A stretch of 64,000 nucleotides of DNA from CAZUMW01 sp964621615. Lineage in GTDB: Bacteria > Desulfobacterota > WTBG01 > CAIYCZ01 > CAIRTM01. The DNA is taken from positions 1-64,000 of the forward strand of contig CAZUMW010000021.1 of assembly GCA_964621615.1 (NCBI GenBank), in the 5' to 3' direction. A program made the position numbers and the translations under genes. The notes under the pieces were generated by a model. It had not been told where the DNA came from. It was given only the letters and a program-made list of their open reading frames with translations, and did no database searches. This document shows, one piece after another, positions 9,121-17,629 of the stretch. Positions within the stretch are counted from its first letter, which is position 1; every line of letters starts with the position of its first letter.

Positions 9121-9211
9121 TAGTATGAAGGTATAAGGTAAATCCTATAATTACTTTTATCTATCATAAATTGAATGTTGTTAAATTTGTTCAAATTGTG
9201 AGGTCATACAG

Positions 9212-10348
9212 ATGTCAAACAGGGTGCGTATTATTTTAATTCTGGTTCTGATGGCAGCGGTGATCGGCATCAGCTATTGGTACATGAAGGAGACAACGGG
9301 ACAGATTGAAAAGAAAGCAGAGAAAAAATGGAGGCTGCACGATCATCTGTATTCCGTTTCCTTTAATCAAGGCGGAAAACAGGGCTGGGCGGTCGGAAAG
9401 CATGGAACAATAATCTGCTCCTCTGATGAAGGTGAAACATGGTCATATCAGCAAAGCGGTGTCAGCGAAGACCTGCTGAGCGTGTATGTGGTAAGTGAAG
9501 ATACAGTTCTGGCAGTGGGGCGGTTAGGGCTGATACTCAGGACAACTGATGCCGGGAAGACCTGGGAGAAAATGAACATAGGGAAGAATTACCTGTTGAA
9601 TGACGTATTTTTTACTGATGAAAGATCCGGATGGATTGTCGGGGAATTTGAAAGCATATATCAGACAACCGATGGGGGGAAACAATGGGATCTGGTTCAC
9701 GGCGGCGAGCAGAAGGAGATGGATTTTTCAGATGTTGAGGAGGGCGAGCTTGTCGGCGCAGACTTCGGCGTGGAGGAAGAAGTATATACGCTTAACAGCA
9801 TATACTTTTATAAAAAGAATTATGCATGGTGTGTTGGTGAATACGGGACAATATTGATCTCTTCTGACGGAGGACGGAACTGGAATAAAGTACGCGATGC
9901 AACAGATATGACACTCTGTGACGTTGAATTCTTTGATGAAAGCTTCGGCTTTGCTGTCGGGCTTGACGGCACAATACTGAAATCAACCGATGGCGGCAAG
10001 ACCTGGGAAAAGGAAAAGCCCAGCATTGTCGCTCATTATTACGGCGTTTCTTTTAAACGGTTCGGATCGGAAATAGAGCGCAAGGATGCAGTTGCTGTCG
10101 GGCAGGGTATTATTGCTCAGTATTCATTTCATAAAAAGCCGTATCTGCAAAACTGGGTTCCGGCGCTCGAAATGAATTATAAGATTGATTACCACTGGAT
10201 GTATGATGTCGAGTTTATATCCCAGACGGGAGAGCGCGTTGTTGCGGTGGGACATGAAGGGCTCGTGCTGATGAGCACAACCGGCGGCAGCGAGTGGGAT
10301 ATCGTTCGCTATCCCGAAAAAGCAGTCGAGCAGGTATTGAACCCGTAG
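9212..10348 (+). CDS. YCF48-like beta-propeller protein, membrane-anchored
   Basis: A 378-residue protein with an N-terminal membrane anchor (about 4-25) and then at least six repeats of the YCF48/BNR type, each with an AVG-x-G-T-I core followed by a D-G-G-K-T-W-like turn (e.g. TTDAGKTWEKM, STDGGKTWEKE). YCF48 propellers are assembly or scaffold factors in cyanobacteria. In proteobacteria this family recurs next to DUF1329, DUF1302 and RND/MMPL genes, as here. An 80-bp gap separates it from the RND gene, so the two are probably one operon. It likely sits on the periplasmic face of the inner membrane as a partner of the exporter (inference). Confidence 0.85.
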   Translation: MSNRVRIILILVLMAAVIGISYWYMKETTGQIEKKAEKKWRLHDHLYSVSFNQGGKQGWAVGKHGTIICSSDEGETWSYQQSGVSEDLLSVYVVSEDTVLAVGRLGLILRTTDAGKTWEKMNIGKNYLLNDVFFTDERSGWIVGEFESIYQTTDGGKQWDLVHGGEQKEMDFSDVEEGELVGADFGVEEEVYTLNSIYFYKKNYAWCVGEYGTILISSDGGRNWNKVRDATDMTLCDVEFFDESFGFAVGLDGTILKSTDGGKTWEKEKPSIVAHYYGVSFKRFGSEIERKDAVAVGQGIIAQYSFHKKPYLQNWVPALEMNYKIDYHWMYDVEFISQTGERVVAVGHEGLVLMSTTGGSEWDIVRYPEKAVEQVLNP

Positions 10349-10428
10349 TCAATAATACATTTCACATGTGGTTGAATTCGGACTTTAAGATCCCAATGTT
10401 GTCTTTATCCACCGGGGGAGACCTTTAA

Positions 10429-13400
10429 ATGGAACAACACATCAAAAAAAGCCTTGGGCAGTATTTTATACAGTATCGCTATCTAATTCTTTCCGTTATA
10501 GCAGCGCTTACAGTGCTTTTCGGCTACGGCGTCACTCAAAAGCTCAGCGTTCAGGTTATACTCGAAGAGCTGATCCCGCCCCGGCATAAATATGTAAAAC
10601 TGCACCAGGAATATGAGAAACAGTACGGCGGTACCAGCACTGTTATTGTTGCTGTAGTTGTGGATGAAGGCGATATATTTAACGCACCGACGCTCGAAAA
10701 AATAAAGCGTGTAAACGATTCGCTTCTGTTTCATCGCGATGTCCGCAGAGCGCTTGTATATTCCATGGCTCAGCGTAAAAGTAAAGTTGCGAAGGGGCAC
10801 GCCGGCGGAACTGTTGATGTGTCGGCATTGATGTGGCCAGAAATCGACACAACGCCGCTGGGGATTAAACAGTTAAAAGAAAATGTGCTGACCAGCGATA
10901 TTTACAAAGGAACGATGGTTTCCAAAGATGGAAAAGCCGCGATTATTATGGCTGACTGCTGGCCTGATATTGATTATGCAAAGTTCTTCACATTCATCCA
11001 GAATTTAAAAGAAAAAGAGGAGACAGACAACGTAAGCATTCATGTCGCCGGACGCCCGATGCTGCTCGGGTGGATTTTCCACTTCATGCCCAAGCTATAT
11101 GTCATTTTTGCCATTACCATTGCGTTTATCGTTTTTGTTGTCGGGCTTATTTTCCGGAACCTTGTCGGTCTTATTATTCCGCTTTTTGCGGGAGGGCTCT
11201 GCGCAATGTGGGGCTTCGGTCTGATTTCCCTTGTCGGTATAAACTTCAATCCCCTGATGGTTGTTCTTGCCGTCCTTGTCGGCGCCCGGGCCCTCAGCCA
11301 CTCGGTGCAGACAACCCGCCGCTACCTTGAAGAGTTATACATTGCAGCAGGTAATAAAATAAAGGCCGCCCAGGCTACAATCGACGGAATTTTCCTTGCT
11401 AGCCTTGCAGCAATCGTTACCGATGCAGCGGGCTTCTGCGTGCTGATACTGGCAAGAATTCCGATGATACAGCAAATCGCAATACTGTGTGCGTTCTGGG
11501 TCATATCCATTTTAATAATTGTATCTGTAATCGGACCGCTTTTATGTGTTTTCATGCCTGTTCCGCGAAACCTTGACAAGTATTCATTTGCATATGAAGG
11601 CGAGGCCGGCGCAGCAGGCTCCACACAGAAAAAGGGGTGGATGGATGTAGCGGCTTCTCTTTGCCTTAAGCGATCGAATATTGCGATTGTCGCGGCAATG
11701 ATAATTATCGGTCTGATTGCTGCAGGGTTCGACTCAAAGCTGAAAGTAGGTGATACGTTCCCAGGATCACCGATTTTGTGGCCGGATTCAGAATACAATC
11801 AGGACTGTAAAGTCATCAATGATAAATTTGATGATTCAGGCACTGACATTATAAGCATCATCGTCGAGAGTGAGGAGGAGGGCGCCATTTTAGAGCCTTC
11901 CGTCGTAAAGAGGATGGATTTGTATGAGCGCTATATATCTCATAAGCACCCGTCATTCGTTGCCGGAACGCAGTCTATAACCAAAATCATCAAAACATTA
12001 AACAAAGAATTCCACGAAGGCGATGCGCGCTTCTTTTGCATACCGCAGGACAAGGGGCTCATTACCAATCTTTTTTTCTTTTATTCAATGTCAGGTGATC
12101 CCAGCGACTTTACGACTATCGTTGAGGCCCGTTATAAACATACGATTCTCAGGGTGTTCCTGAAAGATCACACCGGCGAAACGCTGAAAAAAGTCATTTC
12201 TTCTACAAAAGAATTTTTCGATTCACAGCCTGAGATACCGGGGGTTGAATTCCGCTATGCCGCAGGATACGGCGGCATACTTGCCGCAACGAATGAAGAA
12301 ATAAAAACATCGCAGGCAGGTACGCTGCTGCTGGTTTTTCTGACGGTATTTATTTTTTGCGGGCTTGCTTACCGCTCAGGGGTTGCAGCTGTGCTGCTCT
12401 GCGTACCGCTGCTCGTTGCCAATCTTGTGGCTTTTGCATATATGGTCATAAAAAATATCGGGCTTGATGTCAATGTGCTGCCGGTATCGGCGGTAGGGAT
12501 CGGTGTCGGTGTAGATTACGGTATATATATCTTGAGCAGAATGGAGGAGGAATTCAAAAACACCGGCGGCAACTGGGTTGCAATGACCCATACAACGCTG
12601 AATTCCGCCGGCAAGGGTGTTGTGATTACCGCTGTTACTGTTATTTTGCCGATCTTGCTCTGGCCTATTATGGCTGATATGAAGTTTCAGGCTGAAATGG
12701 GTCTTCTGCTTTCATTCATCATGTTTTTTGACATGCTCGGCGCACTGTTTTTTCTCCCGGCCGCGGTCATTCTCATAAAGCCCAAGTTTATTTATAAACA
12801 CACAAAGGTCCTGAGAGAAAAGCAGACTGTTACTGAAAAAGGATATGAAGCCATAGCGGTTGATACGGCAACACATGCGGAGGGCATAATCGAGCACGAT
12901 ACCGCAAAAGTGATCCGGGAAAAAATCGCTCGTGGCGAAAATGTTGATGCTGCAAACAATGAGGGCCGAACGCTCCTTATTGAGGCAATGTCCATTTATG
13001 ACCCGACTGTCCGGAATGCGGCTGTAATGATGCTGCTGAAGGGGGGCGCTGATGTCAATCACAAGGATTCCGGAAACAATACCCCGCTTCACTATGCGGT
13101 AAGCTATGGAATGATCGATACGGTTAAAGTGCTGGTGGAAAACGGAGCGGATGTCAACAAGGGAGCCGACATAAAACACACAGCGCTCGGCAATGCGATA
13201 CTGCGAGGCAATATTCCAATGATTGAATATTTGGTTAACAGCGGAGCCGCGGTCGATGCGCAGGCTGTTAAGCTGGCCGCTGATATTAGCGGCCACAATA
13301 ACATGAATACCGGCAGCCTGATTTTAAAGCTGTTTATAGAAAAAGGTGTTGATTTTGACATGCCGGACGAGCAGGGACGGCCGGTAAGCGATTACATTCG

Positions 13401-13452
13401 CCTGTCGCGCATCGATGAACATATAATGAAGCACCTTAACAAAGGGTCATAG
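10429..13452 (+). CDS. RND/MMPL-family exporter with C-terminal ankyrin repeats
   Basis: A 1007-residue protein. Residues 1 to about 800 form an RND/MMPL transporter: TM1 (about 17-35), a first periplasmic loop, a five-helix bundle from about 220, a linker, then the second half with TM7 (about 418-436), another loop and the closing bundle, including the VGIGVGVDYGIYILSRM motif typical of MMPL/HpnN-like proteins. A short cytoplasmic linker leads to ankyrin repeats from about residue 824 (base 12898): units such as NTPLHYAVSYGMIDTVKVLV and GADVNKGADIKHTALGNAI. The polypeptide is continuous, with no frameshift at the junction. Ankyrin repeats would face the cytoplasm and probably bind a protein partner. 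The RND part probably moves a hydrophobic substrate, powered by the proton gradient. Confidence 0.9.
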   Translation: MEQHIKKSLGQYFIQYRYLILSVIAALTVLFGYGVTQKLSVQVILEELIPPRHKYVKLHQEYEKQYGGTSTVIVAVVVDEGDIFNAPTLEKIKRVNDSLLFHRDVRRALVYSMAQRKSKVAKGHAGGTVDVSALMWPEIDTTPLGIKQLKENVLTSDIYKGTMVSKDGKAAIIMADCWPDIDYAKFFTFIQNLKEKEETDNVSIHVAGRPMLLGWIFHFMPKLYVIFAITIAFIVFVVGLIFRNLVGLIIPLFAGGLCAMWGFGLISLVGINFNPLMVVLAVLVGARALSHSVQTTRRYLEELYIAAGNKIKAAQATIDGIFLASLAAIVTDAAGFCVLILARIPMIQQIAILCAFWVISILIIVSVIGPLLCVFMPVPRNLDKYSFAYEGEAGAAGSTQKKGWMDVAASLCLKRSNIAIVAAMIIIGLIAAGFDSKLKVGDTFPGSPILWPDSEYNQDCKVINDKFDDSGTDIISIIVESEEEGAILEPSVVKRMDLYERYISHKHPSFVAGTQSITKIIKTLNKEFHEGDARFFCIPQDKGLITNLFFFYSMSGDPSDFTTIVEARYKHTILRVFLKDHTGETLKKVISSTKEFFDSQPEIPGVEFRYAAGYGGILAATNEEIKTSQAGTLLLVFLTVFIFCGLAYRSGVAAVLLCVPLLVANLVAFAYMVIKNIGLDVNVLPVSAVGIGVGVDYGIYILSRMEEEFKNTGGNWVAMTHTTLNSAGKGVVITAVTVILPILLWPIMADMKFQAEMGLLLSFIMFFDMLGALFFLPAAVILIKPKFIYKHTKVLREKQTVTEKGYEAIAVDTATHAEGIIEHDTAKVIREKIARGENVDAANNEGRTLLIEAMSIYDPTVRNAAVMMLLKGGADVNHKDSGNNTPLHYAVSYGMIDTVKVLVENGADVNKGADIKHTALGNAILRGNIPMIEYLVNSGAAVDAQAVKLAADISGHNNMNTGSLILKLFIEKGVDFDMPDEQGRPVSDYIRLSRIDEHIMKHLNKGS

Positions 13453-13597
13453 CTGCCCGGAATGGAAGGCTATACATTGCTGTATTGTTTTTTTCTTAAA
13501 ATAAACAACACCTCGGCAATGGGATACTTCTATCTGTCCCGTTCATATATATCAATAGTTTCTTCAAATATAAACTATATGAAAAAGGGGGAGGGTT

Positions 13598-15241
13598 ATG
13601 GGAAAGACAGGAATTATTAAAATTTTTGCACCATGGTTACTTGTCACTGGCATTGTTCTTTTTTCATTCCCGGCACAAGCGGTTGAATATAAATTCCTCG
13701 GGCGCCCGTTTATCATAAACGGGTTTGTGCAGCAGGAATCTGCTCTCGGCGTCGACAACTCAGAGTTTAAGGGCAAAAATATCACCAATTACCACACGAC
13801 TCAGATTGAGTGGCAGTATAAGATTACAGACAATATTTCAATTTACAGTATCAACAGAGTGCTTGGTGACCTTTCCTATACACTGCACAATGACAGTGAC
13901 TGGTTTGAGGATGCAAACCATACACCGTCACAGCACAGCCACGCCAGGCACAACCTCGAGTGGGAATGGAACCGCTATGATCGTTACGGGGAAATAATTC
14001 GCGAGCTGTATATGGATATATTCACCCCTCACTTTCATTTCCGGCTGGGCAAGCAGCAGGTTATCTGGGGTGAAAGTGACGGCCTTCGGCTTATGGATTT
14101 TATAAACCCGCTTGACCAGCGTCGGGAATTTAATCTGCGGGATTCCGATGAGGGGTATGAGTACACCAGAATTCCGCTGTGGCTGTTGAAGGCTACCTAT
14201 TTCCCGAGCTATGACTGGCAGCCGTTCGGTATTCGTGACCTGCATGTTGAATTTATTTTCAACCCGGGCAAGCCGCGGGTAAACCGGTTGGAGGTTTATC
14301 AGTCGGAGGGCGGAGTCTGGGCGACCGAGGAGCCGAATCTTCCATACGGCGTGCGTGTTGACGTTGACAGGCTGCGGCCCGGAACAAAATTTCGAAACGC
14401 GGAATTTGCAATGCGTATTCTGGGGTGCTGGAAGGGCTGGCTGTTTACCCTTAATGCCTACTACGGAAAGCAGCATGATTTTTATCTCAAGCCGACCGGC
14501 CCCAACCTTGTGCTGCCTCCATGGGACAAGCGCTTTTTGCAGCTGAATTTTGACGGTATCTACAGCTGGAGAAAAATTGTCGGATTTACCGTCAACAAAG
14601 AGCTGACCGGTATCCGCTTCAGAGACACCACCTCGCCGGTATTACGGGTGGAAGCGCTGTATGAATTTGATAAGCCCTTTCAGTATGAGGGAAAGCACGC
14701 CGGCGATATGGCATGGACAGGATTGAATCCTGCATACAGCGATTACAAAAAATTTAAAGATCAGATACGGATGATGATCGGCTTTGACTGGAACATATAT
14801 ATACGGCCGCTTAACCCGCGCGAGTCGTTTTTCTTCAGCACGCAGTTTTTTCTGTATTACATACGAAACAAAAACGGTGAATATGTGAATGCACCTTTTT
14901 ATTTCACGAACAAGGTGAAATCTGATTTGATGCCGCCGCTTCCGCCATGCCGCGATCGCAGCTACGTTGACCCGTGGCGCATACATCAGACGCAGAAATA
15001 TTTCAGCTTTCTTGTAAACACCAACTATGACAACAAGCGCATTACGCCTCAGATTCTTTACCTTGTTGATTTGAATGAGCGGGCCCACGGGCTTAAGGCG
15101 AAGATAAACTTCAAATACGGAGATCACTGGCGGCCTGAAATCGGTTTTATGGGCTGGTGGGGAGATCATGATACCGGTAAATCGATGGGATTGTTTCAAA
15201 AGAACCGACAGGTGTACCTGAAAGTTAAATATCAGTTTTAG
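13598..15241 (+). CDS. DUF1302 family outer-membrane protein
   Basis: A 547-residue protein with a signal peptide (hydrophobic about 9-25, cleavage after AQA). The mature sequence has the DUF1302 signature GKQQVIWGESDGLRLMDFIN and alternating aromatic-rich strands. It ends VKYQF, the C-terminal aromatic expected of a BAM-inserted beta-barrel. A strong GGGGGAGGG ribosome site precedes the ATG. It lies 146 bp after the RND gene, and the second DUF1329 gene begins 12 bp after its stop, so the latter two are clearly co-transcribed. It probably forms the outer-membrane end of the transport route suggested by this cluster; substrate unknown. Confidence 0.85.
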   Translation: MGKTGIIKIFAPWLLVTGIVLFSFPAQAVEYKFLGRPFIINGFVQQESALGVDNSEFKGKNITNYHTTQIEWQYKITDNISIYSINRVLGDLSYTLHNDSDWFEDANHTPSQHSHARHNLEWEWNRYDRYGEIIRELYMDIFTPHFHFRLGKQQVIWGESDGLRLMDFINPLDQRREFNLRDSDEGYEYTRIPLWLLKATYFPSYDWQPFGIRDLHVEFIFNPGKPRVNRLEVYQSEGGVWATEEPNLPYGVRVDVDRLRPGTKFRNAEFAMRILGCWKGWLFTLNAYYGKQHDFYLKPTGPNLVLPPWDKRFLQLNFDGIYSWRKIVGFTVNKELTGIRFRDTTSPVLRVEALYEFDKPFQYEGKHAGDMAWTGLNPAYSDYKKFKDQIRMMIGFDWNIYIRPLNPRESFFFSTQFFLYYIRNKNGEYVNAPFYFTNKVKSDLMPPLPPCRDRSYVDPWRIHQTQKYFSFLVNTNYDNKRITPQILYLVDLNERAHGLKAKINFKYGDHWRPEIGFMGWWGDHDTGKSMGLFQKNRQVYLKVKYQF

Positions 15242-15253
15242 AAGGGAGTGCTT

Positions 15254-16660
15254 ATGAAAAAACAGTTTGGACTTACGGTTATCTGTGTTTTTGCCTTAAC
15301 GCTGTTCAGTTCCGGGTTTGTTTGTTCAGAAGAGCTGCCGCACTGGGTAAAGCAGTGGCAGGACTGGGCGCAATCGACTAACAACCCGGAATTTATTGAG
15401 TGGTCAAAGGCGCTGGCCGACCCTGAAGCAATAAAGCTCGGCAAGGAGTGGGAGGAATTTCTGGGCTATAATGCCGTTGATATGGTAGCAAAGGATGACA
15501 AGGCGCCGAGCATAAAGCCCGGTCTGGTGATCACCCCGGAAAATGTTCACAAGTATGAAAAGGAGCTTCGGGAGCTGTTCCCCTACGGATTTGACTGGGA
15601 GGTTGATCGTATTACCGGTACCGGGGTATATGCCGACTATAATTACTGCCCGCTTGAAATGGTTATCGTGCCGACAACCCACGCATGGAATGACCGCGGC
15701 TACATGGAGGCTGCAAAAAAATACAAAAATTCTCAAACCTGTAAAATAGGTAAAAACGACAGCCTGGTCAACTGGGTTGCGGGCATTCCGTTTCCAAAAC
15801 CGAAAAGCGCACTGGAGATTGTACATAACTATGACCGGCTGACGATTATGGGCGACAATCTTAACTCCATGCCGCTTCAGTTCGGCTATTACGGTCGGGA
15901 CGGCTCGCGGGAGCGTGTGGAGAAAATTGAGCTTCACTGGCGAAATTATGTTGGCCGGATTAATCTTGACCCGATGCCGGTTATACCGGGGTTTAAAGAT
16001 ATATATGAGAAGGGCTCGATCGTAGCGCTTCACCCCTATGACTTGAAGGGATTTGCAGCCGTCAGAACCCGCTATGCCGATCCCGAAAAAGAGGACTCCT
16101 TTGTTACCTACATACCCTCTATGCGCCGTATACGGCGCCTGGCCGGCAGTAACACACAGGACCCGCTTGTCGGTTCAGACCTCACATGGGAGGACTGGAA
16201 AGGGTACTGGTCTAAGGTTTCGATTCACCCCGCTGAATATGAGCTGATCGGCGAAGACATCGTTCTGTGCCCCTCGTTTAACCCCAAGCCGATCAAATAT
16301 GAGGAAAAATACGGCGGCTGGTGCCAGCGCTACTGGTGGGAGCGTCGGCCCGTCTGGGTTGTAAAAATAAAATCCAAGGAGCCCACGTATATTTACGGTA
16401 CGCGCGTGTGGTATGTCGATAAAGAAACGTTCGCGCTGCAGCAGGAAATGTACTATGACCAGAAAGGACGGCTGTGGAAGCTGTGGGACTGGTGCTGGCG
16501 ATGGGATCCTGTGACCGGCGAGCTTGATTACTGGAACCCCTATATGTGCGATATTATCAACAAGCACGCCTCTATTCTTAATCATCACATTATTTTGAAT
16601 ATGAAAGGGCTGAACGAAAACTATTTTAATTTGCGGTACCTTTCATCAAAAGCGCATTAA
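15254..16660 (+). CDS. DUF1329 family envelope protein, copy 2
   Basis: A 468-residue protein from the ATG at 15254; GAAGGGAG at 15241-15248 sits 6 bases upstream, so this start is preferred to the GTG at 15248. The signal peptide spans about 5-25. The mature part aligns along its whole length with the protein at 5461-6879, sharing long identical runs such as GSNTQDPLVGSD and the CWRW motif near the end. It is tightly coupled (12 bp) to the DUF1302 barrel gene, whereas copy 1 is coupled to the sensor kinase. The two copies may serve different steps, carrier versus sensor (inference). Membership in the LolA-like fold class comes from family knowledge, not from this sequence alone. Confidence 0.85.
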   Translation: MKKQFGLTVICVFALTLFSSGFVCSEELPHWVKQWQDWAQSTNNPEFIEWSKALADPEAIKLGKEWEEFLGYNAVDMVAKDDKAPSIKPGLVITPENVHKYEKELRELFPYGFDWEVDRITGTGVYADYNYCPLEMVIVPTTHAWNDRGYMEAAKKYKNSQTCKIGKNDSLVNWVAGIPFPKPKSALEIVHNYDRLTIMGDNLNSMPLQFGYYGRDGSRERVEKIELHWRNYVGRINLDPMPVIPGFKDIYEKGSIVALHPYDLKGFAAVRTRYADPEKEDSFVTYIPSMRRIRRLAGSNTQDPLVGSDLTWEDWKGYWSKVSIHPAEYELIGEDIVLCPSFNPKPIKYEEKYGGWCQRYWWERRPVWVVKIKSKEPTYIYGTRVWYVDKETFALQQEMYYDQKGRLWKLWDWCWRWDPVTGELDYWNPYMCDIINKHASILNHHIILNMKGLNENYFNLRYLSSKAH

Positions 16661-16783
16661 CACATAATGAGCGCAGAGGGGCATGTGCATTCATATATAT
16701 TGAGCGCGTGTCCCTTACGCCTTATATGGAACAGTTATAAAAAGACAACTTGTATGCAGATTATTAATGTGGAGTAACAGATT

Positions 16784-17230
16784 ATGCAGCTTCTTAAAAA
16801 AGTTACCTGTTGTGCCTTTATTTTACTATTATTTGCTGCGCAATTTGTGCCGGCTTCTGCTGATGAGCACGTGGTGCCTGAAAAAAAAATACAGGGTTCT
16901 ACCATCGTACGGCTGCATGAAACCCGTGGCATTTCTCCTGATGTGCTGCGAGTGAAATCCGGCCACACCGTTGTGTGGCTTAACGAAATCAACAGCTTGA
17001 TTGAGATAAAATTTATAGGCAGGCAGATAACAATGGCCTGTGACAGCCCGGTAAATTTTGTTATCGATATTGACGGAAGCTTTGTTTCAAATAAGATACC
17101 GATTGGTGCAGTTGCCAGCCTGTGCCTTGTCCAAAAGGGCAAATATGAATACAGCGTTCAAAAGGTGTCGCGCGGAGCTGAAAAAAAACCCGAACAAAAA
17201 ATATATCACGGTCAAATTATAGTAGAATAG
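16784..17230 (+). CDS. Secreted cupredoxin-like small protein
   Basis: A 148-residue protein with a signal peptide (about 5-26, cleavage near ASA-D). The mature part reads like a cupredoxin sandwich: ISPDVLRVKSGHTVVWLNE for early strands and LCLVQKGKYEYSV for the final hairpin. The copper-site pattern is incomplete: a Cys sits before the KGKYEY turn, but the usual following His and Met are absent, so it may not bind type-1 copper. It lies 123 bp downstream of the DUF1329/DUF1302 operon on the same strand and before a terminator, so it probably belongs to the same envelope cluster. Function unknown. Confidence 0.6.
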   Translation: MQLLKKVTCCAFILLLFAAQFVPASADEHVVPEKKIQGSTIVRLHETRGISPDVLRVKSGHTVVWLNEINSLIEIKFIGRQITMACDSPVNFVIDIDGSFVSNKIPIGAVASLCLVQKGKYEYSVQKVSRGAEKKPEQKIYHGQIIVE

Positions 17231-17398
17231 CATCTGTTTCGCAGGCGGTTTTTAGAGCACGTATGATGAGCGCCGGACACTGTTATCGTGATTGAGTACG
17301 AGCGATTGATGATATAGATCTCGTCTGATTAATAATGCGGGCTGTTTTCTGATACTGTCTATATCCGAGATCGGCTCTGATGCCGAACAGTATAACTA

Positions 17399-17436
17399 AA
17401 ACCCATAAGTGATCATCTCTGCTTATGGGTTTTTAT
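17399..17436 (+). terminator. Rho-independent terminator
   Basis: The stem ACCCATAAG (17401-17409) pairs with CTTATGGGT (17422-17430) around a 12-nt loop, followed by a T-rich tail. It closes the 9.2-17.2 kb block. The rest of 17231-17562 shows no gene. Confidence 0.8.
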
Positions 17437-17562
17437 TTTATTCAAACTGATAAATGCTATTCCTTTTGCACGGTTGTCAAAAGTGTGAAAAATTGTTACA
17501 ACAAAAAATTGCAGGCATAACATGTGTATCCATATCGGCGGATACCACAGCAAAAATAGCTT

Positions 17563-17591
17563 TTGACTTATCCCTGCTGTTTACCTATAAT
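17563..17591 (+). promoter_or_regulatory. Sigma-70-type promoter for the 17.6-kb gene and hisS
   Basis: TTGACT at 17563-17568, a 17-bp spacer, then TATAAT at 17586-17591, about 38 bp before the ATG at 17630. Spacing and hexamers are close to consensus. Confidence 0.75.
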
Positions 17592-17629
17592 TTTCACATT
17601 TTAACCGACGCCGCCGAAGGGGTTCTTAA

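Noticed and set aside
12712..13296. Long minus-strand frame opposite the ankyrin part of the RND gene
   Set aside because: It is antisense to a well-supported coding region, has no family features and is explained by codon bias of the sense strand.
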